A stretch of 64,000 nt of DNA, from positions 1-64,000 of the forward strand of contig JAFXTD010000027.1 in assembly GCA_017535925.1 (NCBI GenBank), written 5' to 3'. The notes under the pieces are model-generated. The model did no database searches, was not told where the DNA came from, and saw only the letters and a list, made by a program, of their open reading frames with translations. The translations under genes and the position numbers were made by a program. This document shows positions 1-9,168 of the stretch, piece after piece. This DNA is from Selenomonadaceae bacterium (GTDB lineage Bacteria; Bacillota; Negativicutes; Selenomonadales; Selenomonadaceae). Each line of letters starts with the position of its first letter. The stretch's first letter is position 1.

Positions 1-250
1 ACAGGATGTTCATCCGCCGGACTAACGCCCTTTTCTTTTGCTACTTTTCTTTTGGGCGCAACAAAAGAAAAGTAGAAGAAAAAATAAAAATCATTGAAAC
101 GCTTAATCGAAACCGCCAATTTAATTTACCAACACACCCTAGGAACTGGTAGGGATTAGTAAACTAGTTCCCAGTTCCTAGTTCCCAGTTCCTAAAAGCT
201 ATAATAGCACAGGGAATTTTAAATGTCGATTGAGGATTTTTTTCGCATGC
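1..250. other. Intergenic region with dispersed repeat element
   Basis: No gene is seen here. Positions 41-54 and 62-75 form a perfect 14-bp hairpin stem around a 7-base loop. Positions 62-141 match, in reverse complement, positions 14011-14090 with about 9 differences in 80 bases. The match ends at the same TAGGG/CCCTA terminus in both places, so this looks like one copy of a dispersed element whose left part may lie outside the window. A 7-bp tandem array follows at 164-193. Confidence 0.6.
164..193. repeat. Heptad tandem array, unit CYAGTTC
   Basis: Four consecutive 7-base units (164-170, 171-177, 178-184, 185-191) alternate between CTAGTTC and CCAGTTC, followed by two bases of a fifth. 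It is one of a family of heptad arrays found in gene gaps across the window. Confidence 0.85.
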
Positions 251-279
251 TTGAAAATTTTTCAGAGGTGTAATAGAAT
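251..279 (+). promoter_or_regulatory. Putative sigma-70 promoter of the export operon
   Basis: TTGAAA at 251-256, a 17-base spacer and TAGAAT at 274-279 give a good match to a housekeeping promoter, 35 bases before the first gene of the export operon. Confidence 0.5.
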
Positions 280-314
280 TCTTGCAGAAAAAAAGATTGA
301 ACGGAGAAATTTGA

Positions 315-1883
315 ATGAGACGGTACGTGGCGAAAAATTTTTTATTATCGGGCGTCATGTTGTCAACATTTTTTATAATGCCTGCGTCGACTTCAGCCGA
401 AACGTTGTCTTTGAATGTGGAAGAGGCAGTGGAGCTCGCGCTGGAAAACAATCGGATAATAGAACAGCGTGCCGAAGACAGAGAAAAGGCAAAATGGAGG
501 TTATCCGAGGTTCGACGAAATTCGGGTTTGAGATTCACTTGGGATTCGTCGTCCACGCGAATCGGCGGCAGATATTATCACACTTTGCGAAGCCCGCGTT
601 ATCAAATTTACGGGATGTCTCCTCAAGAACGAGCGACTTACAACATAAGCGACATTTCTTATTACCCGCAATATCAAAGTTCAAATTCAAACAGCTTCCG
701 TTTGTCGTTACCGCTCTATACCGGCGGACAACTTGAGAATCAGAGGAAATCTGCGCGATACGGTTTGAATTCGGCGGATTTAAATTTGGAAGACGCAAAG
801 CAGCAGATAAAATGGCAAACGGAGCAGGCATATTATCAAGCAATGCAATACAGAGATTCGATTGACGCTCAACAAGAGGCGATAAATCTTTTGAATGAAC
901 ATTTGCGAACGGTTCAGATACAATTTGAAGTCGGAACTGTGGCAATGTCGGATGTCTTGGCAACGAGTGTGCAGTTGGCAAACAGTCAACAGGCTTTCAA
1001 CAACGCTCAAGCCAATTACGAAAATGCTTTGGCGACGTTGAATAACATTATGGGCTTGCCCGTCGATACAAATTTGATTTTGAACAGAGAAGAAAAATAT
1101 TCGACACTAACCACAAGCGAGGCGGATTGTTTGAAGTATGCACTGGAGCATCGCCCCGACGGAATTGCGGCGGCATATGCAGTCAAACAAGCTCAAGCGG
1201 CAGTCTCTTCGACGAAAGCAGGTTTCAGACCAAGTGTCTCGGCGGTAATTCAAGGCTCAATGGTCGGCGAAGGTGCTTTTAAAGCAAACCAGACAAAAGA
1301 AATGTGGTCGGCGGGCATTCAATTATCTTGGAATATTTTCGACAACAATGTAACAAGCGCGCAAGTTCAACAGGCAAAAGCAGACCAACGAAAAGCCGAA
1401 TCCGCAGCGCGTCAACAAATAGAACAAATACAAATGGAAATTCGCAAGGCATATGCAAACTTAAAAATCGCGGAGAAAAATATTTCGGTGACAAAAAAAG
1501 CGATAAAGCAGGCGGAAGAAGAATTTTTAATCGCAAAAGCTCGTTACGAGGAAGGCGTGGACACAAACTTGGCAGTAATGGACGCGCAAGAGAAATTGAC
1601 ATTGGCTCGAACAAATTATTCGGCGGCAGTCTACAATTACAACACAAGCAAAGCGCAACTCGAAAAGGCTATGGGCATCCCGATAGACATTGACGCGGCG
1701 ATTTATGCAAAGTCAGTTGAAGAAGGCAACGTTGCAGAAAAGGCGTTGAAAGATTCAGCTCAAGTTCCGTTAAAAATATTTGACGCGGACGGAAAAATTC
1801 GTAAACGCTCGCAAGAGGATATAAGACCGATAGCAAATTCTTCGGAAGAAGCGGTTGAACCGTTCACGGAGGGCGAAGAATGA
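315..1883 (+). CDS. TolC-family outer membrane efflux/secretion protein
   Basis: This 522-residue protein is an outer membrane channel of the TolC/OEP family. Residues 1-28 form a Sec signal peptide ending near STSAE. The mature part opens with a helix typical of the family (VEEAVELALENNRIIEQ) and has the two-fold pattern of long amphipathic helices, for example around residues 160-250 and 350-450, that build the periplasmic tunnel. The start is supported by GGAGA seven bases upstream. It is the first gene of a five-gene operon and its stop overlaps the next start (ATGA). Known TolC proteins dock with an adaptor and an inner-membrane transporter, so this protein probably gives the downstream ABC transporters an exit through the outer membrane. 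The acidic, low-complexity C-terminal tail of about 60 residues is probably not structural. Confidence 0.88.
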   Translation: MRRYVAKNFLLSGVMLSTFFIMPASTSAETLSLNVEEAVELALENNRIIEQRAEDREKAKWRLSEVRRNSGLRFTWDSSSTRIGGRYYHTLRSPRYQIYGMSPQERATYNISDISYYPQYQSSNSNSFRLSLPLYTGGQLENQRKSARYGLNSADLNLEDAKQQIKWQTEQAYYQAMQYRDSIDAQQEAINLLNEHLRTVQIQFEVGTVAMSDVLATSVQLANSQQAFNNAQANYENALATLNNIMGLPVDTNLILNREEKYSTLTTSEADCLKYALEHRPDGIAAAYAVKQAQAAVSSTKAGFRPSVSAVIQGSMVGEGAFKANQTKEMWSAGIQLSWNIFDNNVTSAQVQQAKADQRKAESAARQQIEQIQMEIRKAYANLKIAEKNISVTKKAIKQAEEEFLIAKARYEEGVDTNLAVMDAQEKLTLARTNYSAAVYNYNTSKAQLEKAMGIPIDIDAAIYAKSVEEGNVAEKALKDSAQVPLKIFDADGKIRKRSQEDIRPIANSSEEAVEPFTEGEE

Positions 1884-3046
1884 AAAAATTTTATTTCATC
1901 GGGCTCGCATTTATCTTGTCAGCGGCAATCGCAATTATTTCTTACGGAGCTTACTTGAACGAAAGCGGCGAAAGACAAATTGCCAAGCGAATGGAAAGTC
2001 GCTCAATCCCTCTGCAGGGCGAACGGGCAAAATTTCGCAACCTGCGCCCTGTCTTTGTCTTGGACACGATAAATTTATCTTCGGATGAAATGGCGGACGC
2101 GATCGCGCTGATTGACGGTCGAATTGAAAACGCCTTTATCAAAAAAAATTCCAATGTGAAGCGCGGGCAAATTCTTTTCGAGTTGATAAACGAAGACATC
2201 CCGATAAAGATAAAGCAAGCAGAAAGTTCAATCGCAAAAGCACAGGCTCAATTATTGCAGGCGAAAAATTCTTTCGAGCGATATTCGCGCTTGAAAGACA
2301 AAAACGCAACGTCTCTTGAAAAATACGACGAGGCAAAGTTAAATTTCGAGGCGGCAGAGGCGAATTTGATTGAGGCGCAAGCAGTCAAAGAGCAGTTGCT
2401 TGTACAAGATTCGCGGCAAGAAGTAATCTCACCAATCGACGGCGAAATTTTAATTTTGTATAAGCAGATCGGAGCGTATGTGACGGCAGGCACGCCGATA
2501 GCATTGGTCGGAAATTTTGAACGACTGAATTTTTCATTGCCCGTCGAGGACGCCGAAGCAAGACGACTTTCAATCGGCGAAAACTTCGAATTGAACTTCA
2601 GAAACTCTCATTCCTTCAAGAAAGCTTATGATACGGAATACGGCGCGGGAAATTTGGGCAACGAACAAATTTTTCCCGTCTATGTCAAAGAAATTATGCC
2701 GGATTTAAATCAGCCGGCGGCAATGCGAAAAGTTGTCTTTGAAATCGATAACCGCGTCGGAATTTTGGAGCAACAAGCTTACAGCTCCGTTGAATTGACA
2801 AGAATGACGGCTCACAACGCCTTGACAGTTCCTCTTTCGGCAATGAGTGACAATCGCCAATATGTTTTCGTCGAAACGGCTGATAATAAAATTGAGCGGC
2901 GAAAAATTTCGGTCGGCGCGGACGACGGCAAGTACATAGAAGTTTTATCGGGGCTTCGTGAAGGCGAAATTGTTATCACTTCAGCGACAAAAGGTTTGGA
3001 AGATGGTATGAAAGTCACGGTGACATTGACGGAGGTTGGAAATTAA
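1880..3046 (+). CDS. HlyD/RND-type periplasmic adaptor (membrane fusion protein)
   Basis: This 388-residue protein has an N-terminal membrane anchor (residues 4-26), a split biotinyl-lipoyl domain and, at about residues 105-180, an Ala/Glu/Lys-rich helical hairpin of the kind that contacts TolC. Beta-barrel and membrane-proximal domains follow and end with the family-typical VLSGLREGEIVITSATKGL stretch. Its domain order resembles RND-type adaptors more than HlyD of haemolysin systems. The start overlaps the tolC-like stop by four bases. A second, different adaptor gene follows directly, so the operon has two adaptors: this one may reach TolC while the next serves the ABC transporters. That division of labour is inferred. 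Confidence 0.85.
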   Translation: MKKFYFIGLAFILSAAIAIISYGAYLNESGERQIAKRMESRSIPLQGERAKFRNLRPVFVLDTINLSSDEMADAIALIDGRIENAFIKKNSNVKRGQILFELINEDIPIKIKQAESSIAKAQAQLLQAKNSFERYSRLKDKNATSLEKYDEAKLNFEAAEANLIEAQAVKEQLLVQDSRQEVISPIDGEILILYKQIGAYVTAGTPIALVGNFERLNFSLPVEDAEARRLSIGENFELNFRNSHSFKKAYDTEYGAGNLGNEQIFPVYVKEIMPDLNQPAAMRKVVFEIDNRVGILEQQAYSSVELTRMTAHNALTVPLSAMSDNRQYVFVETADNKIERRKISVGADDGKYIEVLSGLREGEIVITSATKGLEDGMKVTVTLTEVGN

Positions 3047-3047
3047 A

Positions 3048-4010
3048 ATGCCGGCAGACAAAAATCAAATTTTCAGCCAAGAGGCTTTGGATAAACTGCG
3101 TTCGCCCGAAAAATTGGATACCATGTTGCCGATAACGACGCCGATAAGCTGGATGGCATTAATCGCAATTCTTGTCTTGTTGTTTTCGGTCGTGTTGTGG
3201 TCGATATACGGCGCGTTCACCGTCAAAGCCGACGGCATGGGCTTGATAATGGATTCGGCGGGCATCTTGAACATTTCACACGTTGCGAACGGAAAAATCG
3301 AACGTTTGTACATAAAAGCCGGTGCTCCGATAAAAAAAGGCGATTTGATTGCTCACATGGAACAAGCCGAACAATCTGCCGATACTCTCATGGCTCAATA
3401 CGGCATGGGCTTGGCTTCCAGCGACCGCGACGCAATGGGGCGCGCCTATCAATTCAACGCAAAAGAATATCAGCAGACGGTTGTCGAAAATATTTACAGC
3501 GATTACGACGGAATTGTTGATGAAGTCATGGTAGACGAAGGCTCAATGATTTCTGCGGGCACGCCGATTTGTTCCGTGCGAATTACGCAAAACCGAGACG
3601 AGTTGACCGGTCTTTTATATATTCCTGTCGAAAAGGGCAAGCGCGTTCAGCCGGGCATGTCGATTCAGCTTGCGCCGAACGGTGTTGACGTTTCGCAATC
3701 GGGCAGCCTGCTGGGCGTCGTGCGTTCGGTATCGCAATATCCCATGACGATACAAGGCATTCAACAACACTTGGGCAACGCGCAACTTGCACAATGGATT
3801 TTACAGGCGCAAAACTCTTCGGTGATGGAAGTGGCATTCGATTTGGTCAAAGACCCCGATTCGGAGTCGGGCTACTTGTGGACTTCGCAAGTCGGAGAGC
3901 ACAAACCGATAACGGCAGGCAGTTTTTGCACAGGCTCAATCATAATCGAACGCAAGCCGCCGATTGAAAAAGTTTTCTACAAGTTAAGCCAATGGTTACG
4001 CAGCAGGTGA
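3048..4010 (+). CDS. NHLM-type export system adaptor (HlyD-like secretion protein)
   Basis: This 320-residue protein has one transmembrane segment (about residues 34-56) and a lipoyl-like/barrel region but almost no coiled-coil hairpin. This short HlyD-like form is the one found beside paired ABC transporters in nitrile-hydratase-leader-microcin (NHLM) export loci. The ATG at 3048 is preferred over an upstream TTG that overlaps the GGAGG at 3031-3035. The next gene starts five bases after its stop. The family assignment rests on the trio arrangement (adaptor, peptidase-ABC, second ABC) and the short hairpin. It is not a typical TolC-contacting adaptor. Confidence 0.75.
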   Translation: MPADKNQIFSQEALDKLRSPEKLDTMLPITTPISWMALIAILVLLFSVVLWSIYGAFTVKADGMGLIMDSAGILNISHVANGKIERLYIKAGAPIKKGDLIAHMEQAEQSADTLMAQYGMGLASSDRDAMGRAYQFNAKEYQQTVVENIYSDYDGIVDEVMVDEGSMISAGTPICSVRITQNRDELTGLLYIPVEKGKRVQPGMSIQLAPNGVDVSQSGSLLGVVRSVSQYPMTIQGIQQHLGNAQLAQWILQAQNSSVMEVAFDLVKDPDSESGYLWTSQVGEHKPITAGSFCTGSIIIERKPPIEKVFYKLSQWLRSR

Positions 4011-4014
4011 CGGC

Positions 4015-6219
4015 ATGTTTGATAAGATAAAAAAATTCTTCGGGCTTGATGCCTCACGAGTGAAAGTGCCTACGATTTTGCAAATGGAAGCAACCGAATG
4101 CGGCGCAGCGTCTCTGTCAATGATTTTGGCGCATTATAATTTGTGGTTGCCTCTTGAAAAACTTCGTCAAGAGTGCGGCGTCAATCGCGACGGCTCAAAA
4201 GCAAGTTGCGTGATTCGAGCGGCAAGAAATCGCGGGTGCACGGCGAACGGTTATCGTTGGAATGCCGACAGATTAAAAGAAGTCGGTCAATTTCCTTTGG
4301 TAATTCATTGGGAGTTTAATCATTTCGTCGTGCTTGAAGGTATCAAAGGCGAAACGGTTTATTTGAACGACCCCGCAATGGGCAGACGAACCGTCAAATG
4401 GGATGAGTTCCGAACCTCTTACACGGGCGTTGCCTTGAATATCGTCCCGAACGAAAATTTCAAACCCGAAGGTCGCCGCTACAATATTTTCAAGGCGGTT
4501 GCGGAAAAGCTTGCTCAAGACAAATGGGCAGTGCTTTTTATTTTGCTTTTAAATCTCGGCATGATAATTCCGGGACTTGCCTCTCCCGTGTTCAGTCAAA
4601 TTTTCCTCGACGATATCCTAACGCGCAAGCACCCCGATTGGATGTTCAATTTCTGTTTGGCAATGACGGTGTCTTGGGTTGTTTGCGGCGCGATGAGTTG
4701 GTTGCAGGCGGTAATTTTGACGCGCTGGCAACAGAAATTGACTCTTGCCGATTCTTCAAGTTTCTTTTGGCATTTGTTGCGCCTGCCGATGCAATTTTTC
4801 AATCAAAGATATGCCGCGGAAGTTGCAAGCCGCGTTTCCTTCAACGAATCAATCGCGGGCGTATTGTCGGGGCCTGCGGCAACGGCAGTTTTAAATTTGC
4901 TCGTCGCGATTTTCTATTTACTCTTGCTCCTCCAATACTCCGTGACGCTTACAATAATCGGCGTTTTCTTTTCAAGTATTGACATAATAATTTTCTTCGC
5001 CTTGAGACGACACTTGACGGATTTAAACATGAAAATTCAGCAAGACGCGGGCAAAGGTTACGGCGTGACAATGAACGGCTTGTTGATGATTGAGACAATC
5101 AAGGCGAACGGCAACGAAAGCGATTTTTTCTCGAAGTGGGCGGGCTATCGTGCAAAAGTTTTATCGGCAAGTCAAGACGCTTCCCTTTGGCAAATGACCG
5201 CAACGATTATCCCGACACTTTTGGGCGGCATAAACGGCGCGTTGATAATGACGCTCGGCGGTTTCTCGATTATGGACGGAGCAATGACGGCGGGCATGTT
5301 CATGGCTTTTCAAAATTTAATGGGAAGTTTTCAAGCACCCGTGAACGCGCTGTTGGGTTTGGGCTCAACCTTGCAATCGACGGAAATGCAAATGCAGAGG
5401 CTAGACGACGTGCGCCGATATGAAATTGACGATTTAAATTGCCGCGAGGAAGAAATTTCGGAATCGGTTGAACGCTTGAGCGGTGAACTTGAGCTTCGTG
5501 ACATAAGTTTCGGATATTCGCCTTTGGAAAAGCCTTTGCTGAAAAATTTTTCCTTGCATATAAAGCCGGGTCATTGGGTGGCAGTCGTCGGCGCGAGCGG
5601 TTCCGGCAAATCGACTGTTGCCAAAATTGTCACGGGCATTTACGAGGAATGGAGCGGAGAAGTTCTCTTCGATGGAAAAATTCGTCGAGAAATTCCGCGA
5701 GCCGCCATTGTGAATTCGGTTGCGGCAGTTGACCAAGATATTTTTCAAATAACGGGAACGATAACCGAAAACTTGACGCTGTTTGATTCTTCGGTTGAAA
5801 AGAGCGAAGTGATTCGTGCCGCGAAGGACGCTTGCATTCACGAAGACATTTTTCAACTTGAGGGCGACTATGATGCTAAAGTTTCGGAAGGCGGCTTGAA
5901 TTTTTCCGGCGGTCAGCGTCAACGTTTGGAGATTGCAAGAGCTTTGGCAGTTAATCCGTCACTTTTGATTTTGGACGAGGCAACCAGTGCGCTTGACCCC
6001 ATGACAGAGCAAAAAGTTTTGGAAAATATTCGTCGAAGAGGCTGTTCGTGTTTAATCGTTGCCCACCGACTTTCGACGATTCGCGACGCAGATGAGATTA
6101 TCGTTTTGGAAGGCGGCAATGTTGTCGAGCGCGGCACTCACCGCGAAATGATTCAACATGACGGAGCTTATCGTCGACTGATTGAGGAGAGAAGCAAGCA
6201 AAACAATGAAGAGTTATAA
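4015..6219 (+). CDS. NHLM-type ABC transporter with C39 peptidase domain
   Basis: This 734-residue inner-membrane exporter has three parts: an N-terminal C39 peptidase (about residues 18-150), a six-helix membrane domain (about 165-460) and an ATPase (about 480-725). The peptidase looks active: Gln23 and Cys29 (MEATECGAAS), His103 (NHFVVLEG) and Asp119 (LNDPAMG) form the expected oxyanion residue and triad. Walker A (GASGSGKST), the signature (FSGGQRQRLEIARAL) and Walker B (LLILDEAT) are intact. C39 domains normally cut after a double-glycine-like site in a leader peptide while the cargo is exported. The layout matches the first ABC protein of NHLM systems. No classic leader-peptide gene lies nearby, so the cargo is unknown. 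AGGTGA at 4006-4011 supports the start. Confidence 0.88.
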   Translation: MFDKIKKFFGLDASRVKVPTILQMEATECGAASLSMILAHYNLWLPLEKLRQECGVNRDGSKASCVIRAARNRGCTANGYRWNADRLKEVGQFPLVIHWEFNHFVVLEGIKGETVYLNDPAMGRRTVKWDEFRTSYTGVALNIVPNENFKPEGRRYNIFKAVAEKLAQDKWAVLFILLLNLGMIIPGLASPVFSQIFLDDILTRKHPDWMFNFCLAMTVSWVVCGAMSWLQAVILTRWQQKLTLADSSSFFWHLLRLPMQFFNQRYAAEVASRVSFNESIAGVLSGPAATAVLNLLVAIFYLLLLLQYSVTLTIIGVFFSSIDIIIFFALRRHLTDLNMKIQQDAGKGYGVTMNGLLMIETIKANGNESDFFSKWAGYRAKVLSASQDASLWQMTATIIPTLLGGINGALIMTLGGFSIMDGAMTAGMFMAFQNLMGSFQAPVNALLGLGSTLQSTEMQMQRLDDVRRYEIDDLNCREEEISESVERLSGELELRDISFGYSPLEKPLLKNFSLHIKPGHWVAVVGASGSGKSTVAKIVTGIYEEWSGEVLFDGKIRREIPRAAIVNSVAAVDQDIFQITGTITENLTLFDSSVEKSEVIRAAKDACIHEDIFQLEGDYDAKVSEGGLNFSGGQRQRLEIARALAVNPSLLILDEATSALDPMTEQKVLENIRRRGCSCLIVAHRLSTIRDADEIIVLEGGNVVERGTHREMIQHDGAYRRLIEERSKQNNEEL

Positions 6220-8893
6220 ATTATCGGCGGGCGAGCGTTTCAAATTGGAAGACGACAAAATTTTTGCGTTGGTTGTTTCGGGTTCAATCGAAGTTTACGC
6301 CGTCACCCGCGCAGAGGGTTCCTTCCGTCAAGAATTTTTGGCGGCATTGACCGAAGGCGGCGCGGCATTTCCGACCTTTGATGAATTCGAGCAAACCTTT
6401 ATGCAAATTTACGCTGTCGAAGATTCACAGATAAAAATTTTCGACTTCAATGAGGTTTCGTCTGACGAATTAAAAATTTTTATGCGAGGCTGGTTCGGCG
6501 AGCTGATAAAATTGTCGTGGCTGGCTCTTTTGGCGGATAAAGGCGACGACACTTTAATAAAGTGGCGCGAAAAAAATTTTCTTGACGACGCGCAAGACTT
6601 GACGGAGGCTTTCGGCGAGAACGAGAGAATTTTTTCAATGTTGTTGGGCGTGCGCTTCCAAGCCGAAGATAAAAAATTTTCCCGCCGCGTTCAAGTTCGC
6701 TCAAGAAATCAAATGCGCATGGTCGACGACGCCATTTCAAATTTGTTCGGCGAAGAGGCTTTAAATTACAGCGAAACAATTTCACGAAACGAAAAAATTG
6801 AAGAGGCGACCTTCTTGGTTCGGCGCGTGGCAAATTATTTTGAAATGCCGACCGACAATATAAAAATTTCACCCGAACTCACACGCAAGTATGATCAAAT
6901 TCGAATTCTGCGGCGGCTCATGCAGAAGGGCAACATGCAAATGCGATTGGTTACGCTCGTCGAGGATTGGTACAAGAAAGACAGCGGAATTTTTATCGGC
7001 TATTACGGCGAGGAAAAAAATTTGGCAGCGTTCGTTCCGACTTCGCCCGGAAATTACAAACTTGTCACGAGGAAATTTCTTGACGGCATAAAAATTACAG
7101 ATGAGGTCGCAAAAAAAATCGACGCAAGCGCGTTTGAATGTTACGGAGGATTTCCTGCGCGGGAGCTGAAAATTTTTGACTTGCTGAAATTTATCTTCAA
7201 GCAATGTTGGATTGCCGATTACAAAACGGTTATCGCAGTCGGATTGTTTTCGGGCTTGATACCGCTCGTCATGCCGATAGTGACGGAAACGATTTTCCAA
7301 GACATAATTCCGATTTTGGACAGGGAAGGTCTGGCGACGGTCACGCAAGTCACAATGGTCACGAGTTTTACAATGGCTTCGCTGGGAATTGTTCGGACGA
7401 TTGCCGTCTTGAGAATCACGACGCGAATTGAAATGTCGACAGAGGCGGCACTTTGGAACAGGCTTTTGACTTTGCCGACAAAATTTTTCAGAGAATACAC
7501 GTCGGGCGAATTGGCAAGTCGAATGGGCGGCATGAGCGTTATCAAAGGTTTGGTCAGCCCCGAATTTATCGGCGGACTTTTCGGCTTCGTCTTTTCTTTC
7601 TGGAGTATTTTTTTGATGTGCTACTACAGTTTGAAATTGACGGCGGTCGCGATTGCGGTTTGGTTTGTCTACGCGATAATCACCGCGTTTATCTATCGGC
7701 GCGTTATCGGCTTCAATCGCAAATTGATTGAGGCGAACAACAAGGAATCGGGAATCATTCAACAAATTTTTGCGGGACTTTCCAAATTCAAAGAACATGG
7801 CGCGGAAAAGCAAGCTTACTATCTTTGGAGCAAAGTCTTCGGCGAAACTTGGAAATGGAATTTGAAATTGCGTTGGCAAGGAAATTACAACATGATTATC
7901 GGAAGCGTTCAGCCGTTTATTTTGACAATGGCACTTTATTACATTGCGGTTTACGGCATGAACGAGGTCGGTTCCAACGGTCAGACTGTTCAAGGCATCG
8001 GCTACGCGCAATTCATTGCCTTCCAAGCGGCGTTCACAAGTTTTAACGGCACCTTGAACGGAATAATTCCTCTGGTCGGTCAATACTTCGCGATTCAACC
8101 GCAGATAGAAAATTTCCGCCCGATATTGAAAGAAGTCCCCGAAAGTGTCGGCGATAAAGTCGACGCCGGAGTTTTATCGGGCGCGATTGAAGTCAGCCAT
8201 TTGACTTTCGGTTACGTCGAAGGACGAGACGTTTTGCACGACGTGAATTTTAAAATTTCTGCCGGCGAAAACGTCGCGATTGTCGGGCGTTCGGGTTGCG
8301 GCAAGTCTACTCTTGTCAGACTCCTTCTCGGCTTCGAAACTCCCAAACGCGGAGCAATTTATTACGACGGTCAAGATTTATCGGAATTAAATATGCCAAG
8401 CGTAAGAACTCAACTCGGCGTCGTTTTGCAAAACGGTCAGCTCATGCAAGGCGATATTTTCACGAACATAATCGGCACGAATGCGCTCACGCAAGAGGAT
8501 GCATGGGAGGCGGCTCAAGCGGCGGGCATTGCCACGGATATTGCGCTCATGCCTATGGGAATGCAGACTGTTATCAGCGAAGGCAGCAAAAATATTTCGG
8601 GCGGGCAACGTCAGAGAATTTTAATCGCCCGCGCTCTTGTCACCAAGCCTTCCATTTTGATTTTCGACGAGGCTACTTCCGCCCTCGACAATCGCACTCA
8701 AGCAATCGTCACGAAGAGTTTGGATAACTTAAAAGCAACGCGAATCATCGTGGCGCACAGACTTTCGACGATAAGAAATTGTGACAGGATTATCGTCATG
8801 GACGCGGGCAGAATCGTTGAGACGGGCGGCTTCGAGGAGCTCGTCGCCAAGGGCGGAATTTTTTTCAACTTGGTTAAACGTCAGACAGCATAA
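6206..8893 (+). CDS. NHLM-type second ABC transporter with long N-terminal region
   Basis: This 895-residue protein has an N-terminal soluble region of about 320 residues, a membrane domain (about 330-615) and an ATPase (about 645-890). The soluble region begins with a cupin/cyclic-nucleotide-like sandwich, and it lacks the peptidase. Walker A (GRSGCGKST, near 692), the signature (ISGGQRQRILIARAL) and Walker B (ILIFDEAT) are intact. This architecture is the hallmark of the partner transporter in NHLM export loci. It probably forms a heteromeric or sequential exporter with the preceding protein. The ATG at 6206 lies inside the end of the upstream gene, giving a 14-base overlap and likely translational coupling. 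A TTG 24 bases upstream is an alternative start. A hairpin terminator follows. Confidence 0.85.
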   Translation: MKSYKLSAGERFKLEDDKIFALVVSGSIEVYAVTRAEGSFRQEFLAALTEGGAAFPTFDEFEQTFMQIYAVEDSQIKIFDFNEVSSDELKIFMRGWFGELIKLSWLALLADKGDDTLIKWREKNFLDDAQDLTEAFGENERIFSMLLGVRFQAEDKKFSRRVQVRSRNQMRMVDDAISNLFGEEALNYSETISRNEKIEEATFLVRRVANYFEMPTDNIKISPELTRKYDQIRILRRLMQKGNMQMRLVTLVEDWYKKDSGIFIGYYGEEKNLAAFVPTSPGNYKLVTRKFLDGIKITDEVAKKIDASAFECYGGFPARELKIFDLLKFIFKQCWIADYKTVIAVGLFSGLIPLVMPIVTETIFQDIIPILDREGLATVTQVTMVTSFTMASLGIVRTIAVLRITTRIEMSTEAALWNRLLTLPTKFFREYTSGELASRMGGMSVIKGLVSPEFIGGLFGFVFSFWSIFLMCYYSLKLTAVAIAVWFVYAIITAFIYRRVIGFNRKLIEANNKESGIIQQIFAGLSKFKEHGAEKQAYYLWSKVFGETWKWNLKLRWQGNYNMIIGSVQPFILTMALYYIAVYGMNEVGSNGQTVQGIGYAQFIAFQAAFTSFNGTLNGIIPLVGQYFAIQPQIENFRPILKEVPESVGDKVDAGVLSGAIEVSHLTFGYVEGRDVLHDVNFKISAGENVAIVGRSGCGKSTLVRLLLGFETPKRGAIYYDGQDLSELNMPSVRTQLGVVLQNGQLMQGDIFTNIIGTNALTQEDAWEAAQAAGIATDIALMPMGMQTVISEGSKNISGGQRQRILIARALVTKPSILIFDEATSALDNRTQAIVTKSLDNLKATRIIVAHRLSTIRNCDRIIVMDAGRIVETGGFEELVAKGGIFFNLVKRQTA

Positions 8894-8911
8894 AATTTTT
8901 ATCAACCGCTC

Positions 8912-8956
8912 AAAAAAATTTCTCTCCGGCTTGAGGCTTGAGAGAAAATTTTTTTT
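8912..8956 (+). terminator. Rho-independent terminator after the export operon
   Basis: An A-rich arm ending in TTTCTCTC pairs with GAGAGAAA, which runs into a long T tract, 20 bases after the last export gene. Confidence 0.7.
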
Positions 8957-9006
8957 CGGCAAGTCGTATTCAAATTGAATGTGACAAGCAATTCCACAAA
9001 AATGCA

Positions 9007-9060
9007 AAATCGCCGTCAATCGCTCAAATGTGACAATCAGGCGGCGATTTTTATTTTTTT
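9007..9060 (+). terminator. Second hairpin with T tract before the glucitol operon
   Basis: AATCGCCG and CGGCGATT pair around a loop of about 26 bases and are followed by a T-rich run. It may be a second terminator or an insulating hairpin. The remaining gap up to 9168 holds only the regulator's leader and GGAGGAGG ribosome site. Confidence 0.45.
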
Positions 9061-9168
9061 GCGCCGAAATCGGGCTTGAACTGCTCATTTTCCTTGCCGC
9101 GCCACAAAATTTCTTTTACAATCGCCAACATAGAACATAGAAAAAATTTTTCGGGAGGAGGAAATCAC

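Noticed and set aside
4015-4400. Degenerate (inactive) C39-like domain considered, as in haemolysin exporters
   Set aside because: Cys29, His103, Asp119 and Gln23 are all in place, so the peptidase is probably active.
6869-8098. A 409-codon antisense frame inside the second ABC transporter gene
   Set aside because: The sense strand has all ABC motifs. The antisense product has no recognisable domain, is very basic and has no ribosome site.
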